Positions 1 to 9,027 of a stretch of DNA of 33,911 nucleotides are shown in pieces; within the stretch, counting starts at the first letter, position 1, and each line of letters begins with the position of its first letter. The stretch is from an uncultured Eubacterium sp. (GTDB lineage: Bacteria; Bacillota; Clostridia; Lachnospirales; Lachnospiraceae): positions 1-33,911 of the forward strand of contig CAJOPA010000037.1 in the NCBI GenBank assembly GCA_905236235.1. Reading direction: 5' to 3'. The position numbers and the translations under genes were made by a program. The notes below the pieces were generated by a model. That model ran no database searches. It saw only the letters and a program-made list of their open reading frames with translations, and had not been told where the DNA came from.

Positions 1-1
1 T

Positions 2-43
2 ATCGAGACCATCTGGGGCGTGGGATACCGTTTCAAAGGATAG
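2..43 (+). CDS. OmpR/PhoB-type response regulator, 3' end only
   Basis: The first bases encode the 13-residue tail IETIWGVGYRFKG followed by a TAG stop. This is the characteristic end of the winged-helix DNA-binding domain of OmpR/PhoB response regulators, where the wing hairpin carries a V-x-G-x-G-Y-R/K-F signature. Only the terminal wing is inside the window, so neither the receiver domain nor the partner kinase can be described. The next gene downstream is a lipoprotein with its own promoter, not a histidine kinase, so any kinase must lie upstream or elsewhere. The call rests on a short but diagnostic motif. Confidence 0.72.
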   Translation: METIWGVGYRFKG

Positions 44-44
44 C

Positions 45-73
45 TTGTTTTTGATTTGGATTGTGATACAATC
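45..73 (+). promoter_or_regulatory. Promoter of the beta-helix lipoprotein, with a palindrome over the -10
   Basis: A TTGTTT -35 (45-50) and a TACAAT -10 (67-72) are 16 bp apart, and TGA directly before the -10 makes it an extended -10. The arms GATTGT (59-64) and ACAATC (68-73) form a perfect inverted repeat with a 3-nt spacer covering the -10, which could be a repressor site. The promoter starts right after the stop of the response regulator, so the lipoprotein probably has its own control. Confidence 0.55.
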
Positions 74-124
74 GAAATTGTAGATATCATGTGTGCATTG
101 AAACCATGAGAAGGGGGAAAAATG

Positions 125-1663
125 ATGAAAAGAAAGTACGTCAGTATTTTGCTCGCGGCATGCCTGACAGCAACCCTTGCACTGGGTGCGTGCGGGTCGG
201 CAGAGACAACACAGGACACGACACAGGAAGAGGAGACGACGGTCTCTGACGGCAGCGGAGATGTGGCAGCGCCTGCATCCGCAAGCGGTAGCGCTTCTGC
301 AAGCGGTAATGCCGGCGGCTTCGGCGGCATGGGGATGCCTCCCGGAGGCGGCGGTGGCTCCCAGCCGGACAGCTATGATGCTGTTGTAGAATACACGGAG
401 GATACGACGGTAGAGGGTGAGACCTATACTTCTACCGGTACGGATGAGAACGCTATCCATATTTTCAACGGAGCAACGGTTCATCTTACGGACATTACCG
501 TAACCAGAACCTCTTCAGATTCCAGTGGCGGCGACAGCGCAAGCTTCTACGGCGTGAGTGCGGCAGTGCTGGCAACGGACGGCACGGCGTATATTGACGG
601 TGCGACCATTAGTACCGATGCGGCCGGCGGCGCAGGCATCTTTGCTTACGGCGATGCCGTAATCTATGTACAGGATGCGACCATTACGACCGAGCAGAAT
701 ACTTCCGGCGGTATCCACGCGGCAGGCGGCGGTACGCTTTACGGTTGGAATATCGTAGCAGAGAGCCAGGGCCAGAGTGCAGCAGCCTTCCGTTCCGACC
801 GTGGCGGCGGCACGATGATCATTGACGGCGGTTCCTTTACGTCCAACGGTGTAGGTTCTCCGGCGATCTATTGTACGGCGGAGATCACCGTCAACGAAGC
901 TACCCTGGTTGCCAACGGTTCCGAGGGTATCTGTATCGAGGGCAAGAACTCCCTGCGTCTGTTTGACTGCGACTTGACCTGCACCATGGCAGATCTTGAG
1001 CAGAATGACTGCACCTGGGGCATCATCCTTTATCAGAGTATGTCCGGTGATTCCGAGATCGGTTGCAGTACCTATATGCAGGTAGGCGGCTCCATCACCA
1101 ACAAGAACGGCGGTCTTTTCTATACCACCAATACGGCCAGCCACTTCCTGCTTGACAATGTAGATATCACTTATCCGGAAGAGAATGATTTCTTCCTGCG
1201 TTGTACCGGCAATGCCAATGCGCGCGGATGGGGATCTACCGGTGCCAATGGTGCGGACTGCATCTTTACCGCGATCAATCAGGTGATGGAAGGCGATGTG
1301 GTTTATGACAGCGTTTCCAACCTGGACTTCTATATGATGGACGGCAGCAAGCTCACCGGTGCATTCCTGGATGACGAGTCCTGCGCAGGCGATGGCGGCG
1401 ATGGTGTGACCAACGTTTACATCAGCGAGGATTCCACCTGGGTGGTTACGGCAGACAGCGTAGTGACCAACCTTTACAATGAAGGCAGCATCGTGGACGA
1501 GAGCGGCAATACCGTAACCGTTGTGGATGCTTCCGGCAAGAAGCTTGTGGAAGGCACGAGCAGCATCACCGTAACGGTAACCTCTTACAGCGACAGCGCG
1601 GACTTCTCCGGCGCAGTGGAAGAGGAGAGCTTCGCGGATTATGAGGTTGAAAATCCGTTCTAA
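125..1663 (+). CDS. Secreted lipoprotein with beta-helix-like repeats
   Basis: The N-terminus has two lysine/arginine residues, a hydrophobic stretch and a lipobox ending LGAC (Cys near residue 23), so the mature protein should be a membrane-anchored lipoprotein. A low-complexity linker rich in Ser, Ala, Gly, Pro and Met (about residues 45-80) follows. The rest is a regular succession of short strands with turns rich in Gly, Asn and Asp (IDGATIST, IYVQDATITT, IIDGGSFTSNG), typical of right-handed parallel beta-helix or polymorphic-repeat surface proteins. No catalytic residues could be assigned, so an enzyme such as a pectate lyase is not claimed; a carbohydrate-binding or adhesive role is an inference. 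Two ATGs are in tandem; the second (125) is 7 nt from the AAGGGGG ribosome site and is preferred over 122. Codon use is even and GC-rich, with many GGC and ACC codons. Confidence 0.7.
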   Translation: MKRKYVSILLAACLTATLALGACGSAETTQDTTQEEETTVSDGSGDVAAPASASGSASASGNAGGFGGMGMPPGGGGGSQPDSYDAVVEYTEDTTVEGETYTSTGTDENAIHIFNGATVHLTDITVTRTSSDSSGGDSASFYGVSAAVLATDGTAYIDGATISTDAAGGAGIFAYGDAVIYVQDATITTEQNTSGGIHAAGGGTLYGWNIVAESQGQSAAAFRSDRGGGTMIIDGGSFTSNGVGSPAIYCTAEITVNEATLVANGSEGICIEGKNSLRLFDCDLTCTMADLEQNDCTWGIILYQSMSGDSEIGCSTYMQVGGSITNKNGGLFYTTNTASHFLLDNVDITYPEENDFFLRCTGNANARGWGSTGANGADCIFTAINQVMEGDVVYDSVSNLDFYMMDGSKLTGAFLDDESCAGDGGDGVTNVYISEDSTWVVTADSVVTNLYNEGSIVDESGNTVTVVDASGKKLVEGTSSITVTVTSYSDSADFSGAVEEESFADYEVENPF

Positions 1664-1710
1664 GGCTTTTTTCAAAAATACAATCAAAAACATTTCTGTA
1701 AAGCAGACGG

Positions 1711-1745
1711 GTCGCCCTTGCAATTGTTGTAAGGGCGGCTTTTTT
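1711..1745 (+). terminator. Intrinsic terminator after the lipoprotein gene
   Basis: A 13-bp stem (1711-1723 with 1727-1739, two G-U pairs) closes a 3-nt TTG loop and is followed by six T residues (1740-1745). It lies about 50 nt after the lipoprotein stop. Its right arm overlaps the -35 of the next promoter. Confidence 0.88.
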
Positions 1746-1755
1746 GTGATATGAT
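1727..1755 (+). promoter_or_regulatory. Promoter of the GGDEF-proS-cca-lipoprotein-pgm unit
   Basis: TTGTAA (1727-1732) and TATGAT (1750-1755) are separated by 17 bp, with TGA immediately before the -10 (extended -10). The -35 is embedded in the 3' arm of the preceding terminator. It is the only good promoter seen before the five closely spaced genes that follow. Confidence 0.6.
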
Positions 1756-1790
1756 ATACATGATTTTGTGGATTGAGGATATATGGGGAA

Positions 1791-2996
1791 ATGGGAACAA
1801 AGTCAAGAAGAAGGGCAGATGACGCGCACAAGCTGTATCGCGTCATGCGTAATGACAATTTAAAAAGGATCTTCATCAGTTCGGCGGCGATGCTCGTGGT
1901 GCAGCCGCTCATTGTGTTTGGGATCTATTGGGTGAAACTGCTGGCTGTGTCGTTTCTCGGCGTTTGCCTGGCTGTTTTGAGCGCAGAGATCTTTCAGTTG
2001 ATCTTTTTGGGGTATTGTTTTGCGGGATTACGTCCCAAGAGAAAGCGCAGCGCGCGCACGGGTGGCAAAGACCGTCCCATGCTTTTTACCGTGATCTATT
2101 GGACGGGGACGGAGATTTTTTGCTGTATTTTGGGATGCGTGGCCGAGGATGTCTTTATCGGCATGGTGGTCTGCCTGCTGATCATGCTCGTGATCACGTT
2201 TGCGGCGATCGGCAGCAAACGGAAACTGGTGGTATACGGGGTGGCTTCCCTTGGAATCCTGATCATCATGAACCTGTTCCATCCGGAGATGACTTATCGG
2301 GACGATACGCTGCTTTTGATCGCGGCATTTTTGGGCGGTGTTGTTTACATGTACCGCTATGAATATTATATCCAGAGAGTGACGGAGACGGAGCGCCTTG
2401 AGAATGTTACCATCCAGGCGGAGACGGATCCGCTTACCAAGCTTTTAAACCGCCGCGGTATGAATCGCCGGCTCTCTCAGGTCTGGGAGATCTGCAAGCG
2501 TGAGGAGCGCCATGTTGCGGTCATCATGGTGGATATTGACAATTTCAAAAAATTCAACGATACCTTCGGGCATCTGTCCGGAGACGAATGCATCAGTAAG
2601 ATCGCGCAGCAGATCAGCCTTTGCACCCGGCGGCAGTCGGACTTTGCGGTACGCTTTGGCGGTGAGGAGTTTTTGATCTTCCTTAACGGTGCCGATGAGC
2701 AGCAGGCGCTTACCTGGGCCAAGGACTTAAAGGCCTGCGTGGAGGATATGCGGATCCCGCATACCTCTTCCAATTTCCTTCCGTTCGTGACGATCAGTAT
2801 CGGCATCTGCGGTATGGCGCTGAATGAGGATGTGGAATTTTTCGAGCTTCAGGCCAAGGCGGATGAGGCTTTGTATATGGCAAAGGACAGCGGACGCGCC
2901 TGCATCTGCTTAAATGAAGGGATCTATCAACAGACCAAACCCGTGGCACAGCCTGCGGAGAACCATTATCAGCAAAAGGGCTTTCGTGCTTTATAG
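1791..2996 (+). CDS. Membrane-bound GGDEF diguanylate cyclase
   Basis: About the first 200 residues contain roughly six hydrophobic segments, a membrane sensor module of no recognised type. A short linker leads into a GGDEF domain: the entry motif [11 protein letters not shown], the substrate-site segment [14 protein letters not shown], and the active-site signature GGEEF, a catalytically competent variant. Five residues before it is RQSD, matching the RxxD inhibitory I-site, so product inhibition by cyclic di-GMP is expected. The family makes cyclic di-GMP from two GTP. A TTG at 1773 could extend the frame, but the ATG at 1791 lies about 11 nt after an AGGA site and is chosen; this part is uncertain. 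The gene is first in a unit with proS (14-nt gap). Confidence 0.87.
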   Translation: MGTKSRRRADDAHKLYRVMRNDNLKRIFISSAAMLVVQPLIVFGIYWVKLLAVSFLGVCLAVLSAEIFQLIFLGYCFAGLRPKRKRSARTGGKDRPMLFTVIYWTGTEIFCCILGCVAEDVFIGMVVCLLIMLVITFAAIGSKRKLVVYGVASLGILIIMNLFHPEMTYRDDTLLLIAAFLGGVVYMYRYEYYIQRVTETERLENVTIQAETDPLTKLLNRRGMNRRLSQVWEICKREERHVAVIMVDIDNFKKFNDTFGHLSGDECISKIAQQISLCTRRQSDFAVRFGGEEFLIFLNGADEQQALTWAKDLKACVEDMRIPHTSSNFLPFVTISIGICGMALNEDVEFFELQAKADEALYMAKDSGRACICLNEGIYQQTKPVAQPAENHYQQKGFRAL

Positions 2997-3010
2997 AAAG
3001 GAATCGATCA

Positions 3011-4450
3011 ATGGCAAAAGATAAAAAAATGGTGGAATCCATCACTTCCATGGAGGAGGATTTCGCGCAATGGTATACGGATGTGGTGCGCAAGGCGGAG
3101 CTTTGTGATTATGCCAGCGTCAAGGGATGCATGGTGATCAAACCTGCCGGCTATGCGCTTTGGGAAAACATACAAAAGGAACTGGATCGCAGATTCAAGG
3201 AGACTGGCGTAGAGAATGTCTACATGCCTCTTTTTATTCCGGAAAGCCTCTTGGAAAAGGAAAAGGATCATGTGGAAGGTTTTGCGCCGGAGGTGGCATG
3301 GGTTACGCACGGCGGACTGGAGCCTCTGGCGGAGCGTCTTTGCGTAAGACCGACTTCCGAGACGCTGTTTTGTGATTTTTATTCCAAGGACGTGCAGTCC
3401 CACCGAGACCTGCCGAAGCTCTACAATCAGTGGTGCTCCGTGGTCCGCTGGGAAAAGACGACCCGTCCGTTTTTGCGTTCCCGTGAATTTTTGTGGCAGG
3501 AAGGCCATACGGCGCATGCCACGGCCGAAGAGGCGCAGGAACGCACCATCATGATGTTAAATGTGTATGCCGACTTTTGTGAGGAGTTCCTCGCCATCCC
3601 GGTGATCAAGGGACAAAAGACGGAGAAGGAGAAGTTCGCGGGAGCGGAGGCAACTTATACCATCGAGAGCCTGATGCATGACGGCAAGGCGCTGCAGTCC
3701 GGTACGAGTCATAATTTCGGCGATGGATTTGCCAAGGCTTTCGGTATTCAATATACGGCGCGTGACAATACGTTGCAGTACGTGCATCAGACCTCCTGGG
3801 GGATGACGACGCGTATGATCGGAGCGATCATCATGGTACACGGCGATGATTCCGGTCTGGTATTGCCGCCGCTCGTGGCACCCACGCAGGTGATGGTGGT
3901 GCCCATCCGTCAGGACGCGGAAGGCGTGCTCGATCAGGCGGTAGAGTTGATGAACACCTTAAAGGCCGCAGGGATCCGTGCCAAGATCGACGATACGGAC
4001 AAGAGCCCCGGATGGAAATTTGCCGAGCAGGAGATGCGCGGGATCCCCATCCGTGTGGAGATCGGGCCCAAGGATCTTGAGGCCGGACAGTGCGTATTGG
4101 TGCGCAGGGATACCCGTGAGAAGCAGACCGTTACTTTTACGGAGCTTGCGGACACGTGTGGCGCGCTTCTCACCACCATCCAGAAGGATATGTACGACCG
4201 CGCCAGAAAGCATCGGGACGAGCATATCTGGGATGCACGGGACTATGCAGAGTTTTGCGATATCGCAGATAACAAGCCGGGCTTTATCCGCGCGATGTGG
4301 TGCGGGGAGGAAGCCTGTGAGAATAAGATCAAAGAGGAGACGACGGTGACCAGCCGTTGCATGCCCTTTGAACAGGAACGTTTGAGTGAGACATGCGTTT
4401 GCTGCGGTAAACCTGCCAAAAAACTGGTTTACTGGGGGAAAGCATACTAG
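3011..4450 (+). CDS. proS: Prolyl-tRNA synthetase, class-3 (archaeal/eukaryote-like)
   Basis: This cytoplasmic class II synthetase attaches proline to tRNA-Pro. At 479 residues it matches the short ProS type 3, which lacks the editing insertion of the long bacterial form. Visible signatures are the start region with [14 protein letters not shown], motif 2 around [10 protein letters not shown] and [17 protein letters not shown], the anticodon-binding domain from about residue 295 (VMVVPIRQD), and a C-terminal zinc-binding region with Cys residues in CGEEAC and CVCCGKP. The C-terminus ends in Tyr (WGKAY), as usual for this type. The ribosome site GAAAGGA precedes the ATG. It lies 14 nt after the GGDEF gene and 9 nt before cca, so all three are probably co-transcribed; pairing with cca joins two tRNA-processing functions. 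Confidence 0.96.
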   Translation: MAKDKKMVESITSMEEDFAQWYTDVVRKAELCDYASVKGCMVIKPAGYALWENIQKELDRRFKETGVENVYMPLFIPESLLEKEKDHVEGFAPEVAWVTHGGLEPLAERLCVRPTSETLFCDFYSKDVQSHRDLPKLYNQWCSVVRWEKTTRPFLRSREFLWQEGHTAHATAEEAQERTIMMLNVYADFCEEFLAIPVIKGQKTEKEKFAGAEATYTIESLMHDGKALQSGTSHNFGDGFAKAFGIQYTARDNTLQYVHQTSWGMTTRMIGAIIMVHGDDSGLVLPPLVAPTQVMVVPIRQDAEGVLDQAVELMNTLKAAGIRAKIDDTDKSPGWKFAEQEMRGIPIRVEIGPKDLEAGQCVLVRRDTREKQTVTFTELADTCGALLTTIQKDMYDRARKHRDEHIWDARDYAEFCDIADNKPGFIRAMWCGEEACENKIKEETTVTSRCMPFEQERLSETCVCCGKPAKKLVYWGKAY

Positions 4451-4459
4451 GAAAGAAAT

Positions 4460-5797
4460 ATGCAGATCGCGTTACCGGAGAAGGTTAAAATCATCATCCG
4501 CACACTGGAAGACGCCGGTTATGAGGCGTATGCCGTGGGCGGATGCGTGCGGGATACGATCCTCGGGCGGACCCCGAAGGATTGGGATGTGACAACTTCC
4601 GCCCTGCCGCAGGAGGTCAAGGGACTTTTTGCGCATACGGTAGATACCGGGATACAACACGGTACGGTGACGGTTCTCATGGATCATGAAGGTTTTGAAG
4701 TGACCACCTATCGTATTGACGGCATCTATGAGGATGCGCGTCATCCGAAGGAGGTCATTTTTACTTCCGACCTGGCGCAGGACTTGCAGCGTCGGGATTT
4801 TACCGTCAATGCCATGGCGTACAACGACAGGGACGGTCTGGTGGATCTTTACAATGGACAGGAAGATCTTGCCCAAGGCGTGATCCGTTGCGTGGGCGAG
4901 GCGAAGGCAAGGTTTGAAGAGGATGCGCTTCGCATGATGCGCGCCATTCGTTTTGCGGCGCAGCTGGGATTTCGCCCGGAGGAGGATACCTATCGCGCCA
5001 TCTGTGATATGGCGCCGCTTCTTGCAAAGATCAGCATGGAGCGGATCCAGTCGGAGATGATGGGGATCCTTACGTCGGACCATCCGGGACTGTTTCGTGA
5101 GGTTTATCGTACGGGGCTTTCCAAGGTGTTTTTGCCGGAGTTTGACAGGATGATGGGGACGCCGCAAAACACGCCGCATCACTGCTTTGACGTCGGCGAG
5201 CATACGATGCAGACCGTGGAGCATGTGCCGAATGACAGGGTCCTTCGTCTGACCATGCTGTTTCATGACATCTGTAAGCCGGATACCCGTACCACGGACG
5301 CCAACGGGGTGGATCATTTTCACGGACATCCCGCAGCGGGGGCAGAGATGACCCGGGAGATCCTTCGCCGGTTAAAATTTGACAATGCCACCATTCGTAA
5401 GGTGTGCAATTATATTCGTTGGCATGACACCCGGCCGAAGGCGGAACCGGAGGATCTGCGCAGATTTATTCATGTGTTGGGACCGGCGTATTTTGAGGGA
5501 ATGCTTCAGGTAAAAAAAGCGGACATCCTGGGGCAGAGTGAGTACAGACGGCAGGAGAAGCTTGAGATCTTGGATAAATATACCGAACTTTACGAAGCGA
5601 TCCTGCGGGATCGGGATCCGCTTTGCTTACAGGATCTTGCCATAAGCGGACAGGATCTGATCGCCATGGGGATTCCCCGCGGCAAGGAGATTGGAGAGAT
5701 CCTGGAGAAGCTGATGGATCTGGTGCTTCATGATCCGCAAAAAAACAACAAAGCATGGCTTACGGAATATATCCGTGAAAATTATGCAGTGGGATGA
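4460..5797 (+). CDS. cca: CCA tRNA nucleotidyltransferase with HD domain
   Basis: The enzyme adds or repairs the 3'-CCA end of tRNAs without a nucleic acid template. The class II head domain is clear: VGGCVRDTILG (residues 26-36), then the metal-binding DxD at D41 and D43, the RRDFTVNAMAY segment, and the RFEEDALRMMRAIRFAAQLGF motif region that selects bases. An HD domain follows with LFHDICKPD (H269, D270) and HGHPAAGAEM, an arrangement common in Clostridia and often linked to phosphatase or phosphodiesterase activity. The full length of 445 residues is normal. Its stop overlaps the start of the next lipoprotein gene by 4 nt (ATGA), which points to translational coupling. Confidence 0.95.
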   Translation: MQIALPEKVKIIIRTLEDAGYEAYAVGGCVRDTILGRTPKDWDVTTSALPQEVKGLFAHTVDTGIQHGTVTVLMDHEGFEVTTYRIDGIYEDARHPKEVIFTSDLAQDLQRRDFTVNAMAYNDRDGLVDLYNGQEDLAQGVIRCVGEAKARFEEDALRMMRAIRFAAQLGFRPEEDTYRAICDMAPLLAKISMERIQSEMMGILTSDHPGLFREVYRTGLSKVFLPEFDRMMGTPQNTPHHCFDVGEHTMQTVEHVPNDRVLRLTMLFHDICKPDTRTTDANGVDHFHGHPAAGAEMTREILRRLKFDNATIRKVCNYIRWHDTRPKAEPEDLRRFIHVLGPAYFEGMLQVKKADILGQSEYRRQEKLEILDKYTELYEAILRDRDPLCLQDLAISGQDLIAMGIPRGKEIGEILEKLMDLVLHDPQKNNKAWLTEYIRENYAVG

Positions 5798-7188
5798 TGC
5801 CTATGCAAAAAAGAACTGATATTCATAAGCGATCGATCACAAGACGGATGGGGCTCCTTCTTTTCTGCGTCCTCTGGCTTGGCCTTTCGGCCTGCGGAAA
5901 GGAAGCGTCGCAAACGGATGCTGCGACCGAGCAGGAAGATGCTGCGACGGCAGACGCCGGGAGTGCGCAGGGGGTCGGCGCGACGTCGGCTACAATAAGC
6001 AGCGCGGCGTCCGGCATGTATGTGATCGAGGAGATTGACAAAGAGGAAAAGACCATCCGTTTCTACAACGTGGAGACGGACAGGATGCAGACGTATTGGT
6101 ATGACGACAAGACGGCGTATTATGATCGCGCGGGGTCTTTGCGCACCTTGGATGCCTTTACGCCGGGATGTATGGTGGCGTTGTCCGTTGCTTCCGGTAC
6201 GTATACCCTGGAGGTTTTGCAGATCTCATCCGATGTGTTTACCTATACGGATCTGACGGGCAGCACGATCGGGCAGCTCGGTGACAATGCATGGTATATC
6301 ACCATCAACGGCGACAAATACCATATGACAAGCGGCTTGAGAGTCTTTGAAGACGGCGCTCTGACGGGCTTAAGCCGCATCAGTGACAATGATATCCTCA
6401 CGGTGTACGGTCACGATCGCACGGTGGACAGCATCGTGGTGACCACGGGGCATGGGACGATCCTGCTGAAAAACACCGAAAACTATGTGGGCGGATACTA
6501 TACCATTGGCAATTTTGCCACCGGCAGCATCGAGGAGGAGACGACCATCATGGTGACGGCGGGGACCTATCTTTTTTCGGCGGCGGGATCCGGTTACGGC
6601 GGCAGCGCGGAGGTTACGGTGACGGCCAATGAAGTTACGGTGGTGGATCTCTCGCAGATCGATAATGTGGGCAGTCGCACCTGTGATATCCAGTTCAATA
6701 TCTATCCGGAGACGGCGACGTTATATATCGACGGCGTGGAATACGATTATATCGGTGCCATTACCCTGCCCTATGGCGCGCACAGCATGAAGATTATGGC
6801 TACGGGATATGATGTCTACAGCCGTACGCTCGTGGTCAACTCCCCTTATGCGGAGCTGACGTTTGACCTGGCGTATGATGCGGCGGTGGCTTCGGCGGAT
6901 GCGGCGGCATCTTCCTCTTCCGGTTCGAGCTCGTCTTCAAGTTCGAGCTCCTCTTCGAACTCCGGATCCTCTTCGAGTTCGGGGACATCCTCGCAAACGG
7001 GGCATTCGTCGTATCTGAACGATTCGAGCTCCTCTTCCGGAACCTCATCAAGTTCCACCGGATCCTCGGGGACAACGAACCTGGATACCGATGCCATTAT
7101 CAGTACATTGACGACACTGCTCTCGCAAAACAGCAGCTCGGATACGTCGGGGAGCAGCAGTTACAGCATATTAAATGGTCTGTTTTAG
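5794..7188 (+). CDS. PEGA-domain lipoprotein with serine-rich tail
   Basis: A basic N-terminus, a hydrophobic segment and the lipobox LSAC (Cys about residue 34) predict a lipoprotein. Three regions follow: a linker rich in Ala, Thr, Asp and Gln; a beta-rich middle (residues about 65-285) whose family I do not recognise; and a PEGA-like domain (about residues 300-365, YPETATLYIDGVEY ... LPYGAHSMKIMATGYD). The tail (about 373-440) is almost pure Ser with some Gly and Thr, like a flexible spacer through the cell wall, and ends with a short Ser/Asn-rich segment. No enzyme motif was found. The start at 5794 overlaps the cca stop; ATGs at 5797 and 5803 are alternatives. It sits between housekeeping genes, which gives no clue to its role. 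Confidence 0.75.
   Translation: MMPMQKRTDIHKRSITRRMGLLLFCVLWLGLSACGKEASQTDAATEQEDAATADAGSAQGVGATSATISSAASGMYVIEEIDKEEKTIRFYNVETDRMQTYWYDDKTAYYDRAGSLRTLDAFTPGCMVALSVASGTYTLEVLQISSDVFTYTDLTGSTIGQLGDNAWYITINGDKYHMTSGLRVFEDGALTGLSRISDNDILTVYGHDRTVDSIVVTTGHGTILLKNTENYVGGYYTIGNFATGSIEEETTIMVTAGTYLFSAAGSGYGGSAEVTVTANEVTVVDLSQIDNVGSRTCDIQFNIYPETATLYIDGVEYDYIGAITLPYGAHSMKIMATGYDVYSRTLVVNSPYAELTFDLAYDAAVASADAAASSSSGSSSSSSSSSSSNSGSSSSSGTSSQTGHSSYLNDSSSSSGTSSSSTGSSGTTNLDTDAIISTLTTLLSQNSSSDTSGSSSYSILNGLF
6907..7075 (+). repeat. Serine-codon low-complexity tract inside the PEGA lipoprotein
   Basis: Imperfect repetition of TCG, TCT, TCC, AGC and AGT codons, with recurring TTCGAGCTC blocks, encodes the Ser-rich tail. 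Mixed synonymous codons suggest selection for serine rather than simple slippage. The tract also creates long antisense reading frames that should not be taken as genes. Confidence 0.7.
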
Positions 7189-7193
7189 GAGGG
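7187..7193 (+). promoter_or_regulatory. Ribosome binding site deciding the phosphoglucomutase start
   Basis: AGGAGGG ends 1 nt before an ATG at 7195 and 7 nt before the ATG at 7201. Normal spacing selects 7201, so the protein begins MTAKEIYEQW. The site overlaps the preceding TAG stop. Confidence 0.8.
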
Positions 7194-7200
7194 AATGCAT

Positions 7201-8925
7201 ATGACGGCAAAAGAAATCTACGAGCAGTGGTTGGCGGATCCTGCTTTTGACGCACAGACGAAGGCGGAATTAGAGGCCATTCGCGGAGACGAAAAAGAGA
7301 TCGAGGAACGTTTCTACAAAGACCTGGAATTTGGCACGGCGGGTTTGCGCGGGATCATCGGCGCAGGCACCAATCGCATGAATGTTTATACCGTCAGAAA
7401 GGCGACGCAGGGCCTGGCATCCTATATTTTAAAACAGCACGGAGAGGACAAGGGCGTTGCCATTGCGTATGATTCCCGCCACATGTCCCCGGAGTTTGCG
7501 GACGAGGCGGCGCTTTGCCTCAATGCCCATGGGATTAAGACCTATCGTTTTGAATCACTGCGTCCCACGCCGGAATTGTCTTATGCCTTGCGGCATCTCG
7601 GCTGCATCGCCGGGATCAATATCACGGCCAGCCATAATCCCTCTTCCTATAACGGATATAAGGTGTATTGGGAAGACGGCGCACAGATCACACCGCCGCA
7701 TGATACGGGGATCATGGAGGAGGTCAAAAAGGTAACGGACTACGCTTCCCTTAAGACCATGGACAAGGAGAAGGCCATCCGTAAAGGCCTCTATCACACC
7801 ATCGGCGAGGAAGTGGACGCTTCCTACCTGGCGGAGTTAAAAAAGCTTGTAAGCAATCCGGATGTGATCGCCAAGGAGGCTGCGGCCGTGAAGGTGGTCT
7901 ATACGCCGCTGCACGGCACAGGCAATCTTCCTGTGCGCAGACTTCTGTCGGAACTCGGCTTTACGCAGGTCTATGTGGTCAAGGAGCAGGAGCTTCCGGA
8001 CGGAGACTTCCCCACGGTGGGCTATCCGAACCCGGAGACGGAGGAAGCCTTTGCACTGGGATTAAAGCTCGCTAAAGAGGTGGATGCGGATCTTGTGCTT
8101 GCCACGGATCCGGACGCGGACCGTCTGGGCGTGTATGTCAAGGACGCTTCCGACGGCACATATCACGCGCTGACCGGCAATATGTCCGGTTGCCTGATCG
8201 CGGAATACATTTTAAGTCAGAAAAAATCCCTGCCCGCGGACGGTATGCTGGTGCGTTCCATCGTGACGTCCAATCTGCTCGATGCCATCGCCAAGGGGTA
8301 TGGGGTGGATCTCATCGAAGTATTGACGGGATTTAAATATATTGGGCAAAAGATTCTTGAGGCGGAGAAGAGCGGCAAGGGAACGTATCTTTTCGGCATG
8401 GAGGAAAGCTACGGCTGCCTGCCGGGCACCTATGCCAGGGATAAGGACGCAGTAGTTGCCACCATGGTGCTGTGTGAGGCGGCGGCGTATGCAAGGTCTT
8501 GCCAAAAAACGCTGTGGGACATGATGCAGGAGATGTATGCCAAGTACGGATACTACGTGGATGACGTTATCTCCGTGACCATGGAGGGCAAGGCCGGGCT
8601 TGAAAAGATCGCTTCGATCATGGAACATTTGCGGAAGCATCCGCCGATGACGTTCGGAGACTTTAAGGTGGCAAGGATCCGGGATTACTCCGTGGGGACG
8701 ATCCGCGATCTTTTGGAGCAAAAGGAGCTTCCCACGGGGCTTCCCAAGTCCAATGTGCTCTACTATGAACTCGGTGACGGGGCATGGATCTGCGTGCGTC
8801 CGTCCGGCACGGAACCCAAGATCAAATTCTATTTTGGAGTCAAAGGAAAAGACGCAGAGGAAGCGGCTTTACATAAGTCCGAAATGCACCGGATTTTAGG
8901 CAATCTTTTGCAGGAAATTGGCTGA
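7201..8925 (+). CDS. Phosphoglucomutase / phosphomannomutase family enzyme
   Basis: A cytoplasmic alpha-D-phosphohexomutase that interconverts glucose 1- and 6-phosphate. All four family motifs are present: the active-site serine in TASHNPSSYNG (Ser about 144), the metal-binding loop DPDADRLG (from D303), the sugar-binding loop GMEESYGC (about 400), and the phosphate-binding RPSGTEPKIKFY near residue 533. The length of 574 residues fits the large Firmicutes type (PgcA-like), which supplies glucose 1-phosphate for UDP-glucose, glycolipids and wall polymers. The N-terminal EFGTAGLRGIIGAGTNRMN is the usual family opening. It lies 12 nt after the lipoprotein gene and is last in the unit, before a fresh promoter for HU. 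Mannose specificity cannot be excluded. Confidence 0.92.
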   Translation: MTAKEIYEQWLADPAFDAQTKAELEAIRGDEKEIEERFYKDLEFGTAGLRGIIGAGTNRMNVYTVRKATQGLASYILKQHGEDKGVAIAYDSRHMSPEFADEAALCLNAHGIKTYRFESLRPTPELSYALRHLGCIAGINITASHNPSSYNGYKVYWEDGAQITPPHDTGIMEEVKKVTDYASLKTMDKEKAIRKGLYHTIGEEVDASYLAELKKLVSNPDVIAKEAAAVKVVYTPLHGTGNLPVRRLLSELGFTQVYVVKEQELPDGDFPTVGYPNPETEEAFALGLKLAKEVDADLVLATDPDADRLGVYVKDASDGTYHALTGNMSGCLIAEYILSQKKSLPADGMLVRSIVTSNLLDAIAKGYGVDLIEVLTGFKYIGQKILEAEKSGKGTYLFGMEESYGCLPGTYARDKDAVVATMVLCEAAAYARSCQKTLWDMMQEMYAKYGYYVDDVISVTMEGKAGLEKIASIMEHLRKHPPMTFGDFKVARIRDYSVGTIRDLLEQKELPTGLPKSNVLYYELGDGAWICVRPSGTEPKIKFYFGVKGKDAEEAALHKSEMHRILGNLLQEIG

Positions 8926-8931
8926 TTTTCC

Positions 8932-8960
8932 TTGACAAAACGGGGTTTACAAAGTATAAC
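8932..8960 (+). promoter_or_regulatory. Strong sigma-A promoter of the HU gene
   Basis: A perfect TTGACA -35 (8932-8937) and a TATAAC -10 (8955-8960) are separated by exactly 17 bp, the best promoter match in the window. It begins right after the phosphoglucomutase stop and fits a very abundant DNA-binding protein. Confidence 0.9.
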
Positions 8961-8970
8961 TGAACGTAGG

Positions 8971-8989
8971 GGCGACGCGGGTCGTCGCC
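8971..8989 (+). promoter_or_regulatory. 5'-end hairpin in the HU leader
   Basis: GGCGACG (8971-8977) pairs perfectly with CGTCGCC (8983-8989) around a 5-nt loop. It lies within the first nucleotides of the expected transcript and has no T-run, so it is not a terminator. A 5' hairpin of this sort often protects abundant messages from decay; that role here is an inference. Confidence 0.6.
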
Positions 8990-9027
8990 ACGCTAATCTA
9001 TAGGAAAATTAGAGGAGGAATTGTTTT

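Noticed and set aside
515..1912. Long minus-strand frame opposite the lipoprotein gene (465 codons)
   Set aside because: It runs through a strong terminator and two promoters, has no ribosome site or family likeness, and is explained by the third-position composition of the real gene.
6836..7097. Minus-strand acidic or basic small proteins
   Set aside because: They are translations of the serine-codon repeat on the other strand (for example Ser-codon runs read as Glu runs).
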